From Candidatus Parvarchaeota archaeon (GTDB lineage Archaea; Micrarchaeota; Micrarchaeia; Anstonellales; VGKX01): 6,324 nucleotides of DNA. A program made the position numbers and the translations under genes. The notes below the pieces were generated by a model. That model saw nothing but the letters and a program-made list of their open reading frames with translations, searched no databases and had not been told where the DNA came from. The stretch lies in assembly GCA_016866895.1 (NCBI GenBank), contig VGKX01000063.1, positions 1 through 6,324 on the forward strand, given 5' to 3'. The first letter of the stretch is position 1; each line of letters opens with the position of its first letter. Shown in pieces: positions 1 to 5,968 of the stretch.

Positions 1-51
1 GCAGATGATTTGATTGTGGATTTGGAGGGGGGGTTTGCGGCAGTTGTTTAG
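1..51 (+). CDS. Possible C-terminal tail of an upstream gene (partial)
   Basis: Frame 1 is open from the left edge to a TAG at 49-51 and would encode the 16-residue tail ADDLIVDLEGGFAAVV. The other two plus-strand frames close within the first 13 bases. A TATA-like box begins 3 bases after this stop, the layout expected if one gene ends and the next transcription unit starts. Sixteen codons are too few to recognise a family, and a stretch this short could be open by chance. The function is unknown. Confidence 0.3.
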   Translation, partial: ADDLIVDLEGGFAAVV

Positions 52-53
52 TG

Positions 54-60
54 TTATAAA
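54..60 (+). promoter_or_regulatory. TATA box of the trxB-ppcA unit
   Basis: The sequence TTATAAA matches the archaeal TATA consensus. Transcription would start about 25 bases downstream, near 80-86, leaving a leader of about 20 bases that still contains the GGTGAG ribosome site before the ATG at 105. This spacing supports the promoter call. No clear BRE purine stretch is visible upstream. Confidence 0.55.
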
Positions 61-94
61 CCTAGCTTTGCCAATCTAAATGCAATACTTTAGC

Positions 95-100
95 GGTGAG
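95..100 (+). promoter_or_regulatory. Ribosome binding site that decides the trxB start
   Basis: GGTGAG matches the GGTGA part of the archaeal Shine-Dalgarno sequence GGAGGTGAT and ends 4 bases before the ATG at 105. The in-frame GTG at 96 overlaps this site and so cannot be served by it, which favours the ATG. Confidence 0.6.
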
Positions 101-104
101 CTAC

Positions 105-1070
105 ATGGAAACTTTTGATGTTGCAGTAATTGGGGCAGGGCCGGCCGGTATTACTGCCGCAATCTATGCTGCACGCAATAACCTCAAAACAGCTATATTT
201 GAGCACAAGCTTGTCGGCGGGGCAATAGCCACCACGACTGCGGTAGAAAATTACCCTGGCTTTGAAAGCGTGCAAGGCCCTGACTTGGCTGCAAAGTGGG
301 AAGCACAGCTTGATTTTGTAGGTGCAAAAAAGATTTTTGAATCGGTTGAGCATGTGGCAAGAAAGTCGGAGGGCATATTCACTATCCAAACAGTCGGGGG
401 CCAGTACCAGGCTAAAACCATTGTGCTTGCAACAGGCTCTGAATACAGAAAGTTGAATATCAAAGGCGAGGACGAGTACAGGGGCAAGGGAATATCCTTT
501 TGTGCAACCTGCGATGCCCCGTTTTTCAAGAAGAAAACCGTTGCAGTGATTGGCGGCGGAAATTCTGCTCTGACAAGTGCTCTTTTACTTACCGAGCAGT
601 GCCAGAAGGTCTATGTCATACACAGGCGCGCAGAGTTCAGGGGCGAGGCGGTTTTGCTTGACCAGCTGAAAGCAGCAAAAAGCGTTGAGTTTGTGCTAAA
701 CAGCGCTCCGGTTGAAATCAAAGGCGACAAGGGTGCAAGTGAAGGGGGAAAAGTAAAATCAGTGCTTGTTGAGGATGTCAATACAAAACAAAAGCGCGAG
801 ATTCCAGTTGACGGGGTTTTCATAAACGTCGGCTTTGAGCCACTAAATTCAATTGCAAAACAGCTGGGTGCGGCGCTTGGGGCAGATGGGTACGTGCAGC
901 ACAATGAAAAAATGGAGACAAGCGTGCCTGGGTTTTTTGTGGCAGGCGACATAACAGGCGGCCCTGCAAATGTCAAGCAGATTGTGACTGCAGAGTCGGA
1001 AGGCTGCGTGGCTGCCGCAAGCGTTTATGCTTACATAAAAAAGGCGAAGATGGCGGACTTGAACTACTGA
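105..1070 (+). CDS. trxB: Thioredoxin reductase (NADPH-type, low molecular weight)
   Basis: This is a cytosolic FAD enzyme that passes electrons from NAD(P)H to thioredoxin or a glutaredoxin-like partner. The product is 321 residues from the ATG at 105, the usual length for the family. Visible motifs, in order, are the FAD-binding GAGPAG at 10-15, the redox-active CATC at 133-136 followed by DAPFF, the second dinucleotide fold GGGNSA at 150-155, HRR at 173-175 with a further Arg at 179, and the C-terminal FAD motif FVAGDI at 278-283. In the family, HRRxxxR contacts the 2'-phosphate of NADPH, so NADPH preference is inferred; some archaeal relatives lack it. A GTG at 96 is an alternative start adding three residues. 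The gene lies 16 bases before ppcA and probably shares its transcript. No thioredoxin gene is in the window, so the partner is unknown. Confidence 0.93.
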   Translation: METFDVAVIGAGPAGITAAIYAARNNLKTAIFEHKLVGGAIATTTAVENYPGFESVQGPDLAAKWEAQLDFVGAKKIFESVEHVARKSEGIFTIQTVGGQYQAKTIVLATGSEYRKLNIKGEDEYRGKGISFCATCDAPFFKKKTVAVIGGGNSALTSALLLTEQCQKVYVIHRRAEFRGEAVLLDQLKAAKSVEFVLNSAPVEIKGDKGASEGGKVKSVLVEDVNTKQKREIPVDGVFINVGFEPLNSIAKQLGAALGADGYVQHNEKMETSVPGFFVAGDITGGPANVKQIVTAESEGCVAAASVYAYIKKAKMADLNY

Positions 1071-1075
1071 ATTAA

Positions 1076-1080
1076 AGGAG
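1076..1080 (+). promoter_or_regulatory. Ribosome binding site that decides the ppcA TTG start
   Basis: AGGAG ends 6 bases before the TTG at 1087, which is ideal spacing. The next in-frame ATG, at 1108, has no such site in front of it. The strong site may compensate for the weak TTG start codon. Confidence 0.7.
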
Positions 1081-1086
1081 ATATAT

Positions 1087-2556
1087 TTGGCCGAAGTTTC
1101 ACGCACAATGTCAACGCAGCATCCTGACAACGTTCAGACTCCTTTTTTTTCAGACAGTGAAATAATCTTGGGAGAGACAGAAATCAAGGAGGCCTACTAT
1201 GTTTTTTCGCACCTTGCAGCGCGGGAGCAGATGTGGGACTCAGAAGGCAAGGAAGTTGACAATTTTGTTGTCGAGAAGCTGTTTTCCAAATACAACAGGT
1301 ACTTTCGCGAGCACAGGCTTGGCGAAGACATATTCATCACAACACGCGTTCCAAATCCAACTGTTGAAAAGGACAAGGGGAAACTTTTGCTTGAAACCCT
1401 TGAAGGAATACCCAGGAACTTTGACACTGCAATGGCGTTTGGGCAGGATTGCGCCCCAATTTTTGAAATCATATTGCCAATGACTTCAAGCTATCTGGAA
1501 ATAGAGCGCATTCACAGGTACTATGAAAAATATGTCGTTGGAAAGGCGCACAAAACACTTGTGGACTCTGACATAACAATCTCACAGTGGATTGGGGAAA
1601 TAAAGCCAGATAAAATTTCCGTCATACCGCTGTTTGAGAACAGCCAAAGCATTCTTGCAAGCGCGCAGATAGCAGAAAAATATATCTCAAACAAAAAAGA
1701 CTTGGAGTACCAGCGGATTTTTCTTGCCCGCTCTGACCCGGCTTTGAATTATGGTTCAGTGTCGGCAGTTCTTTTGGCAAAGGTGGCCCTCCAAAGACTA
1801 AATCTACTTGAGGAAAAAAGTTCCGTGAAAATACTGCCAATTTTAGGCGTCGGCTCTGCGCCGTTTAGGGGCAACATGAAGCCAATAAACGGCCACAACT
1901 GCACCGGCGAGTATCCCTCAGTCCAGACATTCACATTGCAGTCGTCATTCAAATACGACTATCCTGAAAGGGTTGTGCGCGACTGCATTGATTCGCTGAA
2001 TGAAACAAGCAGGGGCAGGCCGCTTGCCATTGACGAGCAAAAGGCGCTTGCTTTAGTCGAAAAAATCACAAGTGCATACCAGCGGGAAGTCGAAGTTCTT
2101 GCGCCGCACATCAATAAAATTTCAAAGTTTATACCCGCAAAAAGGGCAAGGAAGCTTCACATTGGCCTGTTTGGCTACAACCGTGCAATGAAGGGGATAA
2201 AACTCCCAAGGGCAATCAACTTTTGCGCCTCGCTTTATTCCCTTGGCATTCCGCCAGAAACGCTGGGACTTTCGGCGCTTTCTGAAAAAGAGTTTGACTG
2301 CCTAAGGGAAATATACGTTCATCTCGAGGAGGACTTGCGCGACGCATTCAAGTTCGCCAATCCAGATAACATTAGATTGCTCCCAAGCGCAGTTTCAAAA
2401 AATATCAAAAAAGCACTTTCATTTGTGCCTGTTGAGTGTGATGGGGAATATATCAAAACGACTTCGTTTATCTGGAAGGACATGCAGACTGACAACTCTG
2501 CAATCATACCGGAGCACGTGCAGCATGCAGCATACATGAGAGGATTTTTGGGATAA
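1087..2556 (+). CDS. ppcA: Archaeal-type phosphoenolpyruvate carboxylase
   Basis: The enzyme carboxylates phosphoenolpyruvate with bicarbonate to give oxaloacetate and phosphate, an anaplerotic step that feeds aspartate synthesis and partial TCA pathways in the cytosol. At 489 residues it has the length of the archaeal PEPC family, about half that of bacterial and plant enzymes. Blocks typical of that family are MSTQHPDN at 8-15, VPNPTVE at 88-94, ILPMTSS at 129-135, IPLFEN at 180-185, ARSDPALNYG at 214-223, GVGSAPFRG at 254-262, GEYPSVQTF at 274-282 and FGYNR at 362-366. The reading frame is intact. The TTG start is chosen because AGGAG sits 6 bases upstream; ATG 1108 (codon 8) is the alternative and would begin directly at MSTQHPDN, so the seven extra residues are the only doubt. 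The gene follows trxB by 16 bases with no room for a normal promoter, so co-transcription is likely. Confidence 0.94.
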   Translation: MAEVSRTMSTQHPDNVQTPFFSDSEIILGETEIKEAYYVFSHLAAREQMWDSEGKEVDNFVVEKLFSKYNRYFREHRLGEDIFITTRVPNPTVEKDKGKLLLETLEGIPRNFDTAMAFGQDCAPIFEIILPMTSSYLEIERIHRYYEKYVVGKAHKTLVDSDITISQWIGEIKPDKISVIPLFENSQSILASAQIAEKYISNKKDLEYQRIFLARSDPALNYGSVSAVLLAKVALQRLNLLEEKSSVKILPILGVGSAPFRGNMKPINGHNCTGEYPSVQTFTLQSSFKYDYPERVVRDCIDSLNETSRGRPLAIDEQKALALVEKITSAYQREVEVLAPHINKISKFIPAKRARKLHIGLFGYNRAMKGIKLPRAINFCASLYSLGIPPETLGLSALSEKEFDCLREIYVHLEEDLRDAFKFANPDNIRLLPSAVSKNIKKALSFVPVECDGEYIKTTSFIWKDMQTDNSAIIPEHVQHAAYMRGFLG

Positions 2557-2583
2557 ACCCCTCGTGCATCTTCTACAGCCCTA

Positions 2584-2599
2584 TGTTTTTTGTTCTTTC
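2584..2599 (+). terminator. Poly-T terminator after ppcA
   Basis: A T-rich tract containing a run of six T lies about 28 bases after the ppcA stop. Archaeal RNA polymerase commonly terminates at such tracts without a hairpin. It precedes the TATA box of the first ftsZ, so it sits where one unit should end and the next begin. Confidence 0.45.
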
Positions 2600-2652
2600 A
2601 AGTTCATGGTTCTATCAATCTAAATACCAATTTTTCCGACGTGAAAGCATAC

Positions 2653-2661
2653 ATATATAAA
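2653..2661 (+). promoter_or_regulatory. TATA box of the first ftsZ
   Basis: ATATATAAA is a near-ideal archaeal TATA box. The predicted transcript start, near 2680-2685, gives a leader of only about 10-15 bases before ATG 2695. The start-proximal GGCGAT at 2684-2689 differs by one base from GGTGAT and could be a weak ribosome site. The position of this box inside the longer open frame argues that translation does not begin upstream at 2590. Confidence 0.65.
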
Positions 2662-2694
2662 GGGGTAGCTTTCAAATACCGTCGGCGATACAGT

Positions 2695-3756
2695 ATGGAC
2701 AGTTTGGTAAAATCAGTCCTTGGTGAGCGAGAGCCCGCTCCGACAGAAACATTCGGCTCTGACCAGATTAAGATAGTGACAGTGGGTGTAGGCGGCGCAG
2801 GAAACAACACCATAAACCGGCTCATTCGGGCCGGAGTCAAGGGCACGGAACTGGTTGCGGTAAATACCGACAAGCAGCACCTGAACTTGATACACGAGAA
2901 GTCCAAGAAGGTCCTTATCGGAAGGTCCATCACAAAGGGCTTGGGCGCTGGTGGGTATCCTGAAACAGGCTCAAAGGCCGCAGAGGTCGACAGGCCGCTG
3001 CTGCAAAAAGAGCTTGAGGGCGCACATCTGGTTTTCATATGCGCAGGCATGGGCGGTGGCACGGGTACTGGTGCTGCACCTGTCATTGCCGAGATTGCAA
3101 AGGAGCAGGGGGCCATTGTTGTTGCAATGGTGACCTATCCGTTTGCACTTGAGAGGGCAAGGCGGGCAAAGGCAGACGAGGGCATTGCCAAGATGAGAAA
3201 GGCATGCGACTCGGTCATCATACTTGACAACAACCGCCTTGTAAAGCTTGTTCCAAACCTCCCGATGAACGAGGCGTTCTCGGTTGCCGATGAAATACTT
3301 GCAAAGGCGATAGGGGGCTTGGTCTGGACAATCACACAGCCATCACTGATAAACATTGACTTTGCCGACGTTCGTGCAATCATGCAAGGCGGCGGGGTCG
3401 GGTTCATCTCAGTTGGCGAAGGCAAGGGCACTGATAAAGTCAGAAGCGCGGCAGAAGGCGTGCTGAAAAACCGCCTGCTTGACGTTGACTTCGAAGGCGC
3501 AAACGGGGCGCTAATCCACATTTCAGGCGGCTCGGACTTGACTCTTGGCGATGCCATCAAGGCAGGTGAGATAATCACCGAGAAGATGGATGCCATGGCA
3601 AACGTCAAGTGGGGCGCAAGGCTTATCCCAGGCTATGACGGCAAGCTTGAAATTGTGGCGATTGTCACAGGCGTCAAGGGCGCATCAGTGCTAGGCGGCT
3701 CAATGGACGAGCCAAAGAAGGAAGTTAGTTATTCCGATATCGAAATCATCGGGTAG
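2695..3756 (+). CDS. ftsZ: Cell division GTPase FtsZ, first paralogue (FtsZ1-like)
   Basis: This is a tubulin-like GTPase that polymerises into the division ring at mid-cell under the membrane. From ATG 2695 it has 353 residues. The N-terminus MDSLVKSVLGE is a short predicted helix like that of other archaeal FtsZ proteins. The nucleotide loop GVGGAGNNT is at 31-39, the phosphate-binding GGGTGTG at 120-126, and the T7 loop NIDFAD has Asn220, Asp222 and Asp225, the residues that complete GTP hydrolysis in the neighbouring subunit. The GTPase and C-terminal domains are complete. The tail is short and ends in YSDIEIIG; it would be the place to bind an anchor such as SepF, but no typical motif is certain. 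The frame is open back to 2590, but that stretch contains the TATA box, so the longer start is rejected. GGAGNNT and the MDSLV start resemble archaeal FtsZ1; the number is tentative. Confidence 0.95.
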   Translation: MDSLVKSVLGEREPAPTETFGSDQIKIVTVGVGGAGNNTINRLIRAGVKGTELVAVNTDKQHLNLIHEKSKKVLIGRSITKGLGAGGYPETGSKAAEVDRPLLQKELEGAHLVFICAGMGGGTGTGAAPVIAEIAKEQGAIVVAMVTYPFALERARRAKADEGIAKMRKACDSVIILDNNRLVKLVPNLPMNEAFSVADEILAKAIGGLVWTITQPSLINIDFADVRAIMQGGGVGFISVGEGKGTDKVRSAAEGVLKNRLLDVDFEGANGALIHISGGSDLTLGDAIKAGEIITEKMDAMANVKWGARLIPGYDGKLEIVAIVTGVKGASVLGGSMDEPKKEVSYSDIEIIG

Positions 3757-3757
3757 C

Positions 3758-3784
3758 TTTTCCTTTTTTCCATTTTTTTATTTT
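3758..3784 (+). terminator. Poly-T terminator after the first ftsZ
   Basis: Immediately after the TAG stop comes a long pyrimidine tract with several runs of six or more T. This is the usual archaeal termination signal and suggests that the first ftsZ can be transcribed on its own. Read-through into the second ftsZ cannot be excluded. Confidence 0.55.
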
Positions 3785-3802
3785 TTTCCCTTTTTTGGGA
3801 AA
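3785..3802 (+). promoter_or_regulatory. Perfect inverted repeat TTTCCC-T6-GGGAAA between the ftsZ genes
   Basis: A 6-base perfect inverted repeat surrounds a loop of six T and ends 51 bases before the start of the second ftsZ. As RNA it forms a short hairpin with the T run in the loop, not after the stem, so it is not a classical hairpin terminator. It could be an operator, a transcript-end stabiliser, or part of the T-rich terminator by chance. A TATA-like TTTTTTA at 3774-3780 overlaps the same region and might be the weak promoter of the second ftsZ. The regulatory role is inference. Confidence 0.35.
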
Positions 3803-3840
3803 GCAAGCAGTAAATGTGTGTGCGGCGACCAAGTTGAAAA

Positions 3841-3847
3841 GAGGTGG
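3841..3847 (+). promoter_or_regulatory. Ribosome binding site that decides the second ftsZ start
   Basis: GAGGTGG matches six bases of the archaeal GGAGGTGAT consensus and ends 6 bases before ATG 3854. It lies inside the longer open frame that would start at GTG 3818, and thus selects the ATG. Confidence 0.7.
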
Positions 3848-3853
3848 AACAAT

Positions 3854-4948
3854 ATGCTGGAAGGTGTGGTGAGTTCTGCGCTTGCAAACGGCGAGTTTCC
3901 AAGTGCGCAAACTGAGCAGGGCAAGGATGACGGCTTGATGAGCAACGAGAACGTCCGCATTGCAATTGTGGGCGTTGGCGGCGGCGGGTGCAACACGATA
4001 AACCGGGTAACCAAGACCGGGATAAAAAGCGCGACAACAATTGCTGTTAATACTGATTATCTTCACTTGAAAATGGTTGATGCCCAGAAAAAGGTGCTGA
4101 TTGGGGCAAGTGTAACAAAGGGGCTTGGTGCCGGAGGCTTTCCGGAAGTAGCACAAAAATGCGCCGAAGCATCAAAGGACAAGATAGCGGAAGTCTTAGG
4201 TGAAAATGAAATTGTCTTTCTTTGCGCAGGCATGGGCGGTGGCACGGGCACGGGCGCATCGCCAATGATAGCCCGCGTTGCACGCGACTTGGGTGCAATA
4301 GTAGTCTCAATAGTCACATATCCGTTTTCACTTGAGAGGGCAAGGCTGAAAAAGGCACAGTGGGGCTTGCAGCAGCTGGTGGAAGCTTCTGACACTGTTG
4401 TTGTTATTGACAACAATCGGCTTGTGCAGTATGCGCCAAACATTCCAATAAATGACGCTTTCAATCTTGCTGATGCAATCACTGCAAAGGCCGTGAAAGG
4501 CATTGCTGATACAATCATGTTCCCATCCCTTCTCAACATTGACTATGCTGATGTCAAGTCAATAATGCAAGGCGGGGGAATTGCGCTGATTTCGGTTGGC
4601 GAGGGCAAGGGCGCTGATCGGGTAGACCAGGTTGTTAAATCAACTCTTGCTCACCCGCTTCTGGATGTTTCCTATGAGGGGGCAACAGGGGCCTTGATTC
4701 ACTTGGATGGTGGCAGCTCGCTGACACTTGGCGAGGCAATAAAGGTCGGCGAGAGCGTATCGGAGTCGTTTGACCTAAATGCCAATGTCAAGCTTGGCGC
4801 AAGGCTTGCGGCAGATCAAAACGACATGATAACTGCAACCGCGATTGTCACGGGCCTCAAGGAGTCGCCAAGTATTTTTGGTCGGACAAAAACAGAAGGT
4901 GCCGCGCCAGAAAAGGCATTTTCAATGGAAAGCGTCAGCACACTTTGA
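3854..4948 (+). CDS. ftsZ: Cell division GTPase FtsZ, second paralogue (FtsZ2-like)
   Basis: This is a second complete FtsZ of 364 residues, roughly half identical to its upstream neighbour by eye. The nucleotide loop is GVGGGGCNT at 40-48, with a Cys where the first copy has Asn. The phosphate loop GGGTGTG is at 128-134, and the T7 loop NIDYAD has Asn228, Asp230 and Asp233, so GTP binding and hydrolysis should both be intact. Start ATG 3854 is supported by a strong ribosome site and by the match of its N-terminus MLEGVVSSALANGE to MDSLVKSVLGE of the first copy. A Gln- and Asp-containing linker follows before the GTPase domain. The tail ends in FSMESVSTL and shares nothing clear with the other copy. 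In archaea with two FtsZ proteins, such as Haloferax, the two have separate roles in ring assembly and constriction; the same division of labour is inferred here. GGGGxNT resembles the FtsZ2 group, but this assignment is tentative. Confidence 0.95.
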   Translation: MLEGVVSSALANGEFPSAQTEQGKDDGLMSNENVRIAIVGVGGGGCNTINRVTKTGIKSATTIAVNTDYLHLKMVDAQKKVLIGASVTKGLGAGGFPEVAQKCAEASKDKIAEVLGENEIVFLCAGMGGGTGTGASPMIARVARDLGAIVVSIVTYPFSLERARLKKAQWGLQQLVEASDTVVVIDNNRLVQYAPNIPINDAFNLADAITAKAVKGIADTIMFPSLLNIDYADVKSIMQGGGIALISVGEGKGADRVDQVVKSTLAHPLLDVSYEGATGALIHLDGGSSLTLGEAIKVGESVSESFDLNANVKLGARLAADQNDMITATAIVTGLKESPSIFGRTKTEGAAPEKAFSMESVSTL

Positions 4949-4956
4949 GTGCTGGC

Positions 4957-4983
4957 TTTTCCTTCTTTCTTCTTTTCATTTTT
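4957..4983 (+). terminator. Poly-T terminator after the second ftsZ
   Basis: A pyrimidine-rich tract with repeated runs of three to five T begins 8 bases after the ftsZ stop. It resembles the tract after the first ftsZ and is the expected archaeal termination signal. Confidence 0.55.
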
Positions 4984-5022
4984 ACCTATCTTAGGCAGCC
5001 TATGCCCCGAATTTACTCACAA

Positions 5023-5068
5023 GGTGCAGCCATGCCCTAGGCTTTAGCCTTGGGTTCCAAGCTGCACC
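5023..5068. other. Long two-part hairpin in the gap before tRNA-Ala
   Basis: An 8-base perfect outer stem pairs GGTGCAGC (5023-5030) with GCTGCACC (5061-5068). Inside it, after an asymmetric internal loop of 4 and 6 bases, a second stem pairs 5035-5042 with 5047-5054, with one T-T mismatch and a TTTA tetraloop. The total is 15 base pairs in 46 bases. No open frame, kink-turn, or C/D boxes are evident. The element could be a small structured RNA, a processing signal, or an operator. It is not a typical terminator because no T run follows directly. Function is unknown. Confidence 0.4.
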
Positions 5069-5103
5069 AAATGACCTGTTCTTTTTCATTGCAACTATCC
5101 AGG

Positions 5104-5111
5104 TTTTAAAT
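5104..5111 (+). promoter_or_regulatory. TATA box of tRNA-Ala
   Basis: TTTTAAAT lies 26-33 bases before the first base of the tRNA at 5137, the spacing expected for an archaeal promoter. Archaeal tRNA genes are transcribed from upstream TATA boxes. Confidence 0.6.
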
Positions 5112-5136
5112 CTTCAAGCACAAAAATTTAGCCTAA

Positions 5137-5208
5137 GGGCGTGTAGCTCAGTGGTAGAGCGCTTCGTTCGCAACGAAGAGGCCAGGGGTTCAAATCCCCT
5201 CTCGTCCA
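5137..5208 (+). tRNA. tRNA-Ala, anticodon CGC
   Basis: All four arms fold. The D stem pairs 5146-5149 with 5157-5160. The anticodon stem CTTCG/CGAAG encloses the loop TTCGCAA with anticodon CGC (5169-5171), which reads GCG. The variable region is 5 bases. The T stem AGGGG/CCCCT encloses TTCAAAT. The acceptor stem carries G3:U70, the main alanine identity element, and A is the discriminator base at 5208, so the anticodon and identity element agree. Pair 6:67 is a U-U mismatch (5142 with 5202). The 3' CCA is not encoded beyond the discriminator and would be added by the CCA enzyme. There is no intron. Confidence 0.95.
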
Positions 5209-5210
5209 AA

Positions 5211-5232
5211 GAAGGGGGCTTGGGCCCCTTTT
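5211..5232 (+). terminator. Hairpin plus T run after tRNA-Ala
   Basis: Starting 3 bases after the tRNA, a GC-rich stem pairs 5211-5219 with 5224-5232 around the loop TTGG. It includes five strong G-C pairs, and its 3' arm ends in TTTT. This looks like a terminator for the tRNA transcript and separates it from dph6. Hairpins are not required for termination in archaea, so the T run may be the working part. Confidence 0.5.
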
Positions 5233-5291
5233 CTAAACCCCCGTTGCTTTTCAAGCATTGGTTTTCTCTTTCCGAGGTCTTTGGTTTTTCC

Positions 5292-5951
5292 ATGAAAGTC
5301 GTAGTTCTCTTTTCGGGCGGCAAGGACAGCGTCTTTGCTGCATTTTGGGCAATGCAGCAGGGCCACCAGGTGCGGCTACTAAGCCTGGTGCCGCAAATGG
5401 ATTCAATGATGTTCCACCATCCAAATGTTCGCTTTTGTGCCCTTCAGGCAAAAGCCATGGGCCTGCGGATTGGCTTTTTGAAGGTAAATAATGACAACGA
5501 GCTTGCCAAGCTTGAAAAGTCTCTTGCAAGGATGATAAAAAGCGGAAATTGCGAGGCAGTCTGCTGCGGGGCAATCGAGTCAGAGTACCAAAAACAGCGC
5601 ATTGATGGCATCTGTGCGCACCTTGGGATTCCAAGCTTTACTCCAGTCTGGAGAACCAAAGACAGCATGCTTGGGGAAGTTGTGGGTCACTTTAATGCAG
5701 TTTTCACAAAAGTTGCTGCAGGGGGCTTTTCGGAAAGCTATCTGGGCAGAAAGTTTGACCAGGGGTTTTTGGACTTTTGTGCAAAATCAAGCCCAAAAAT
5801 CAACCCGCATCTTGAAGGAGGTGAGGGCGAAACATTTGTTCTTGACGCGCCTTTTTTTGCAAGCCAAATAAAAGTGGAAAAATCAGAAAAGAAAAAAGAC
5901 GGCTCTGCCGGTTGGCTGGAGTTTACTAAGGCAAGACTGGCAAAGAAATAG
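5292..5951 (+). CDS. dph6: Diphthine-ammonia ligase (Dph6 family ATPase)
   Basis: This ATP-dependent enzyme performs the last step of diphthamide synthesis, amidating diphthine on the conserved histidine of elongation factor 2. The product is 219 residues, usual for archaeal members. The N-type ATP pyrophosphatase motif SGGKDS is at 8-13, CGAIESEYQKQRID at 92-105, and the family signature EGGEGETFVLDAPFF at 175-189. The C-terminus is Lys-rich. The ATG at 5292 directly precedes the beta-strand leading to the ATP loop, as in relatives. The frame is open back into the tRNA gene, but those codons overlap the tRNA and its terminator and are not credible. The nearest ribosome-site match, GAGGT at 5274-5278, is 13 bases from the start and too distant, so initiation may be leaderless or weak. 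A TATA-like TTCTAAA at 5231-5237 is possible. The gene converges with the minus-strand gene ending 17 bases away. Confidence 0.9.
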   Translation: MKVVVLFSGGKDSVFAAFWAMQQGHQVRLLSLVPQMDSMMFHHPNVRFCALQAKAMGLRIGFLKVNNDNELAKLEKSLARMIKSGNCEAVCCGAIESEYQKQRIDGICAHLGIPSFTPVWRTKDSMLGEVVGHFNAVFTKVAAGGFSESYLGRKFDQGFLDFCAKSSPKINPHLEGGEGETFVLDAPFFASQIKVEKSEKKKDGSAGWLEFTKARLAKK

Positions 5952-5968
5952 ATGCCTAAGCCGGCAGC

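Noticed and set aside
2590..2694. N-terminal extension of the first FtsZ by 35 residues from an ATG at 2590
   Set aside because: This stretch contains the poly-T tract and a near-consensus TATA box. The extension has no resemblance to FtsZ, and ATG 2695 gives the typical MDSLV start.
2604..3116. Long minus-strand open frame of 170 codons opposite the first ftsZ, and similar ones opposite the other genes
   Set aside because: These are shadows of the real genes caused by their codon composition. They have Ser- and Pro-rich sequences, no recognisable motif, and no ribosome site that I could see.
3818..3853. GTG start adding 12 residues to the second FtsZ
   Set aside because: The strong GAGGTGG ribosome site lies inside this extension and is correctly spaced for ATG 3854. 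The N-terminus from 3854 also matches that of the first copy.
4990..5137. Complementary 7-mers CTTAGGC (4990-4996) and GCCTAAG (5131-5137) flanking the gap
   Set aside because: Seven bases separated by 134 are likely by chance. Pairing would use the first base of the tRNA, and nothing else supports an attachment site or long-range stem.
5151..5291. Coding frame running from the tRNA gene into dph6
   Set aside because: It overlaps the tRNA and its terminator. The dph6 family begins at the MKVVVLFSGGKDS segment, so the open frame upstream is coincidental.
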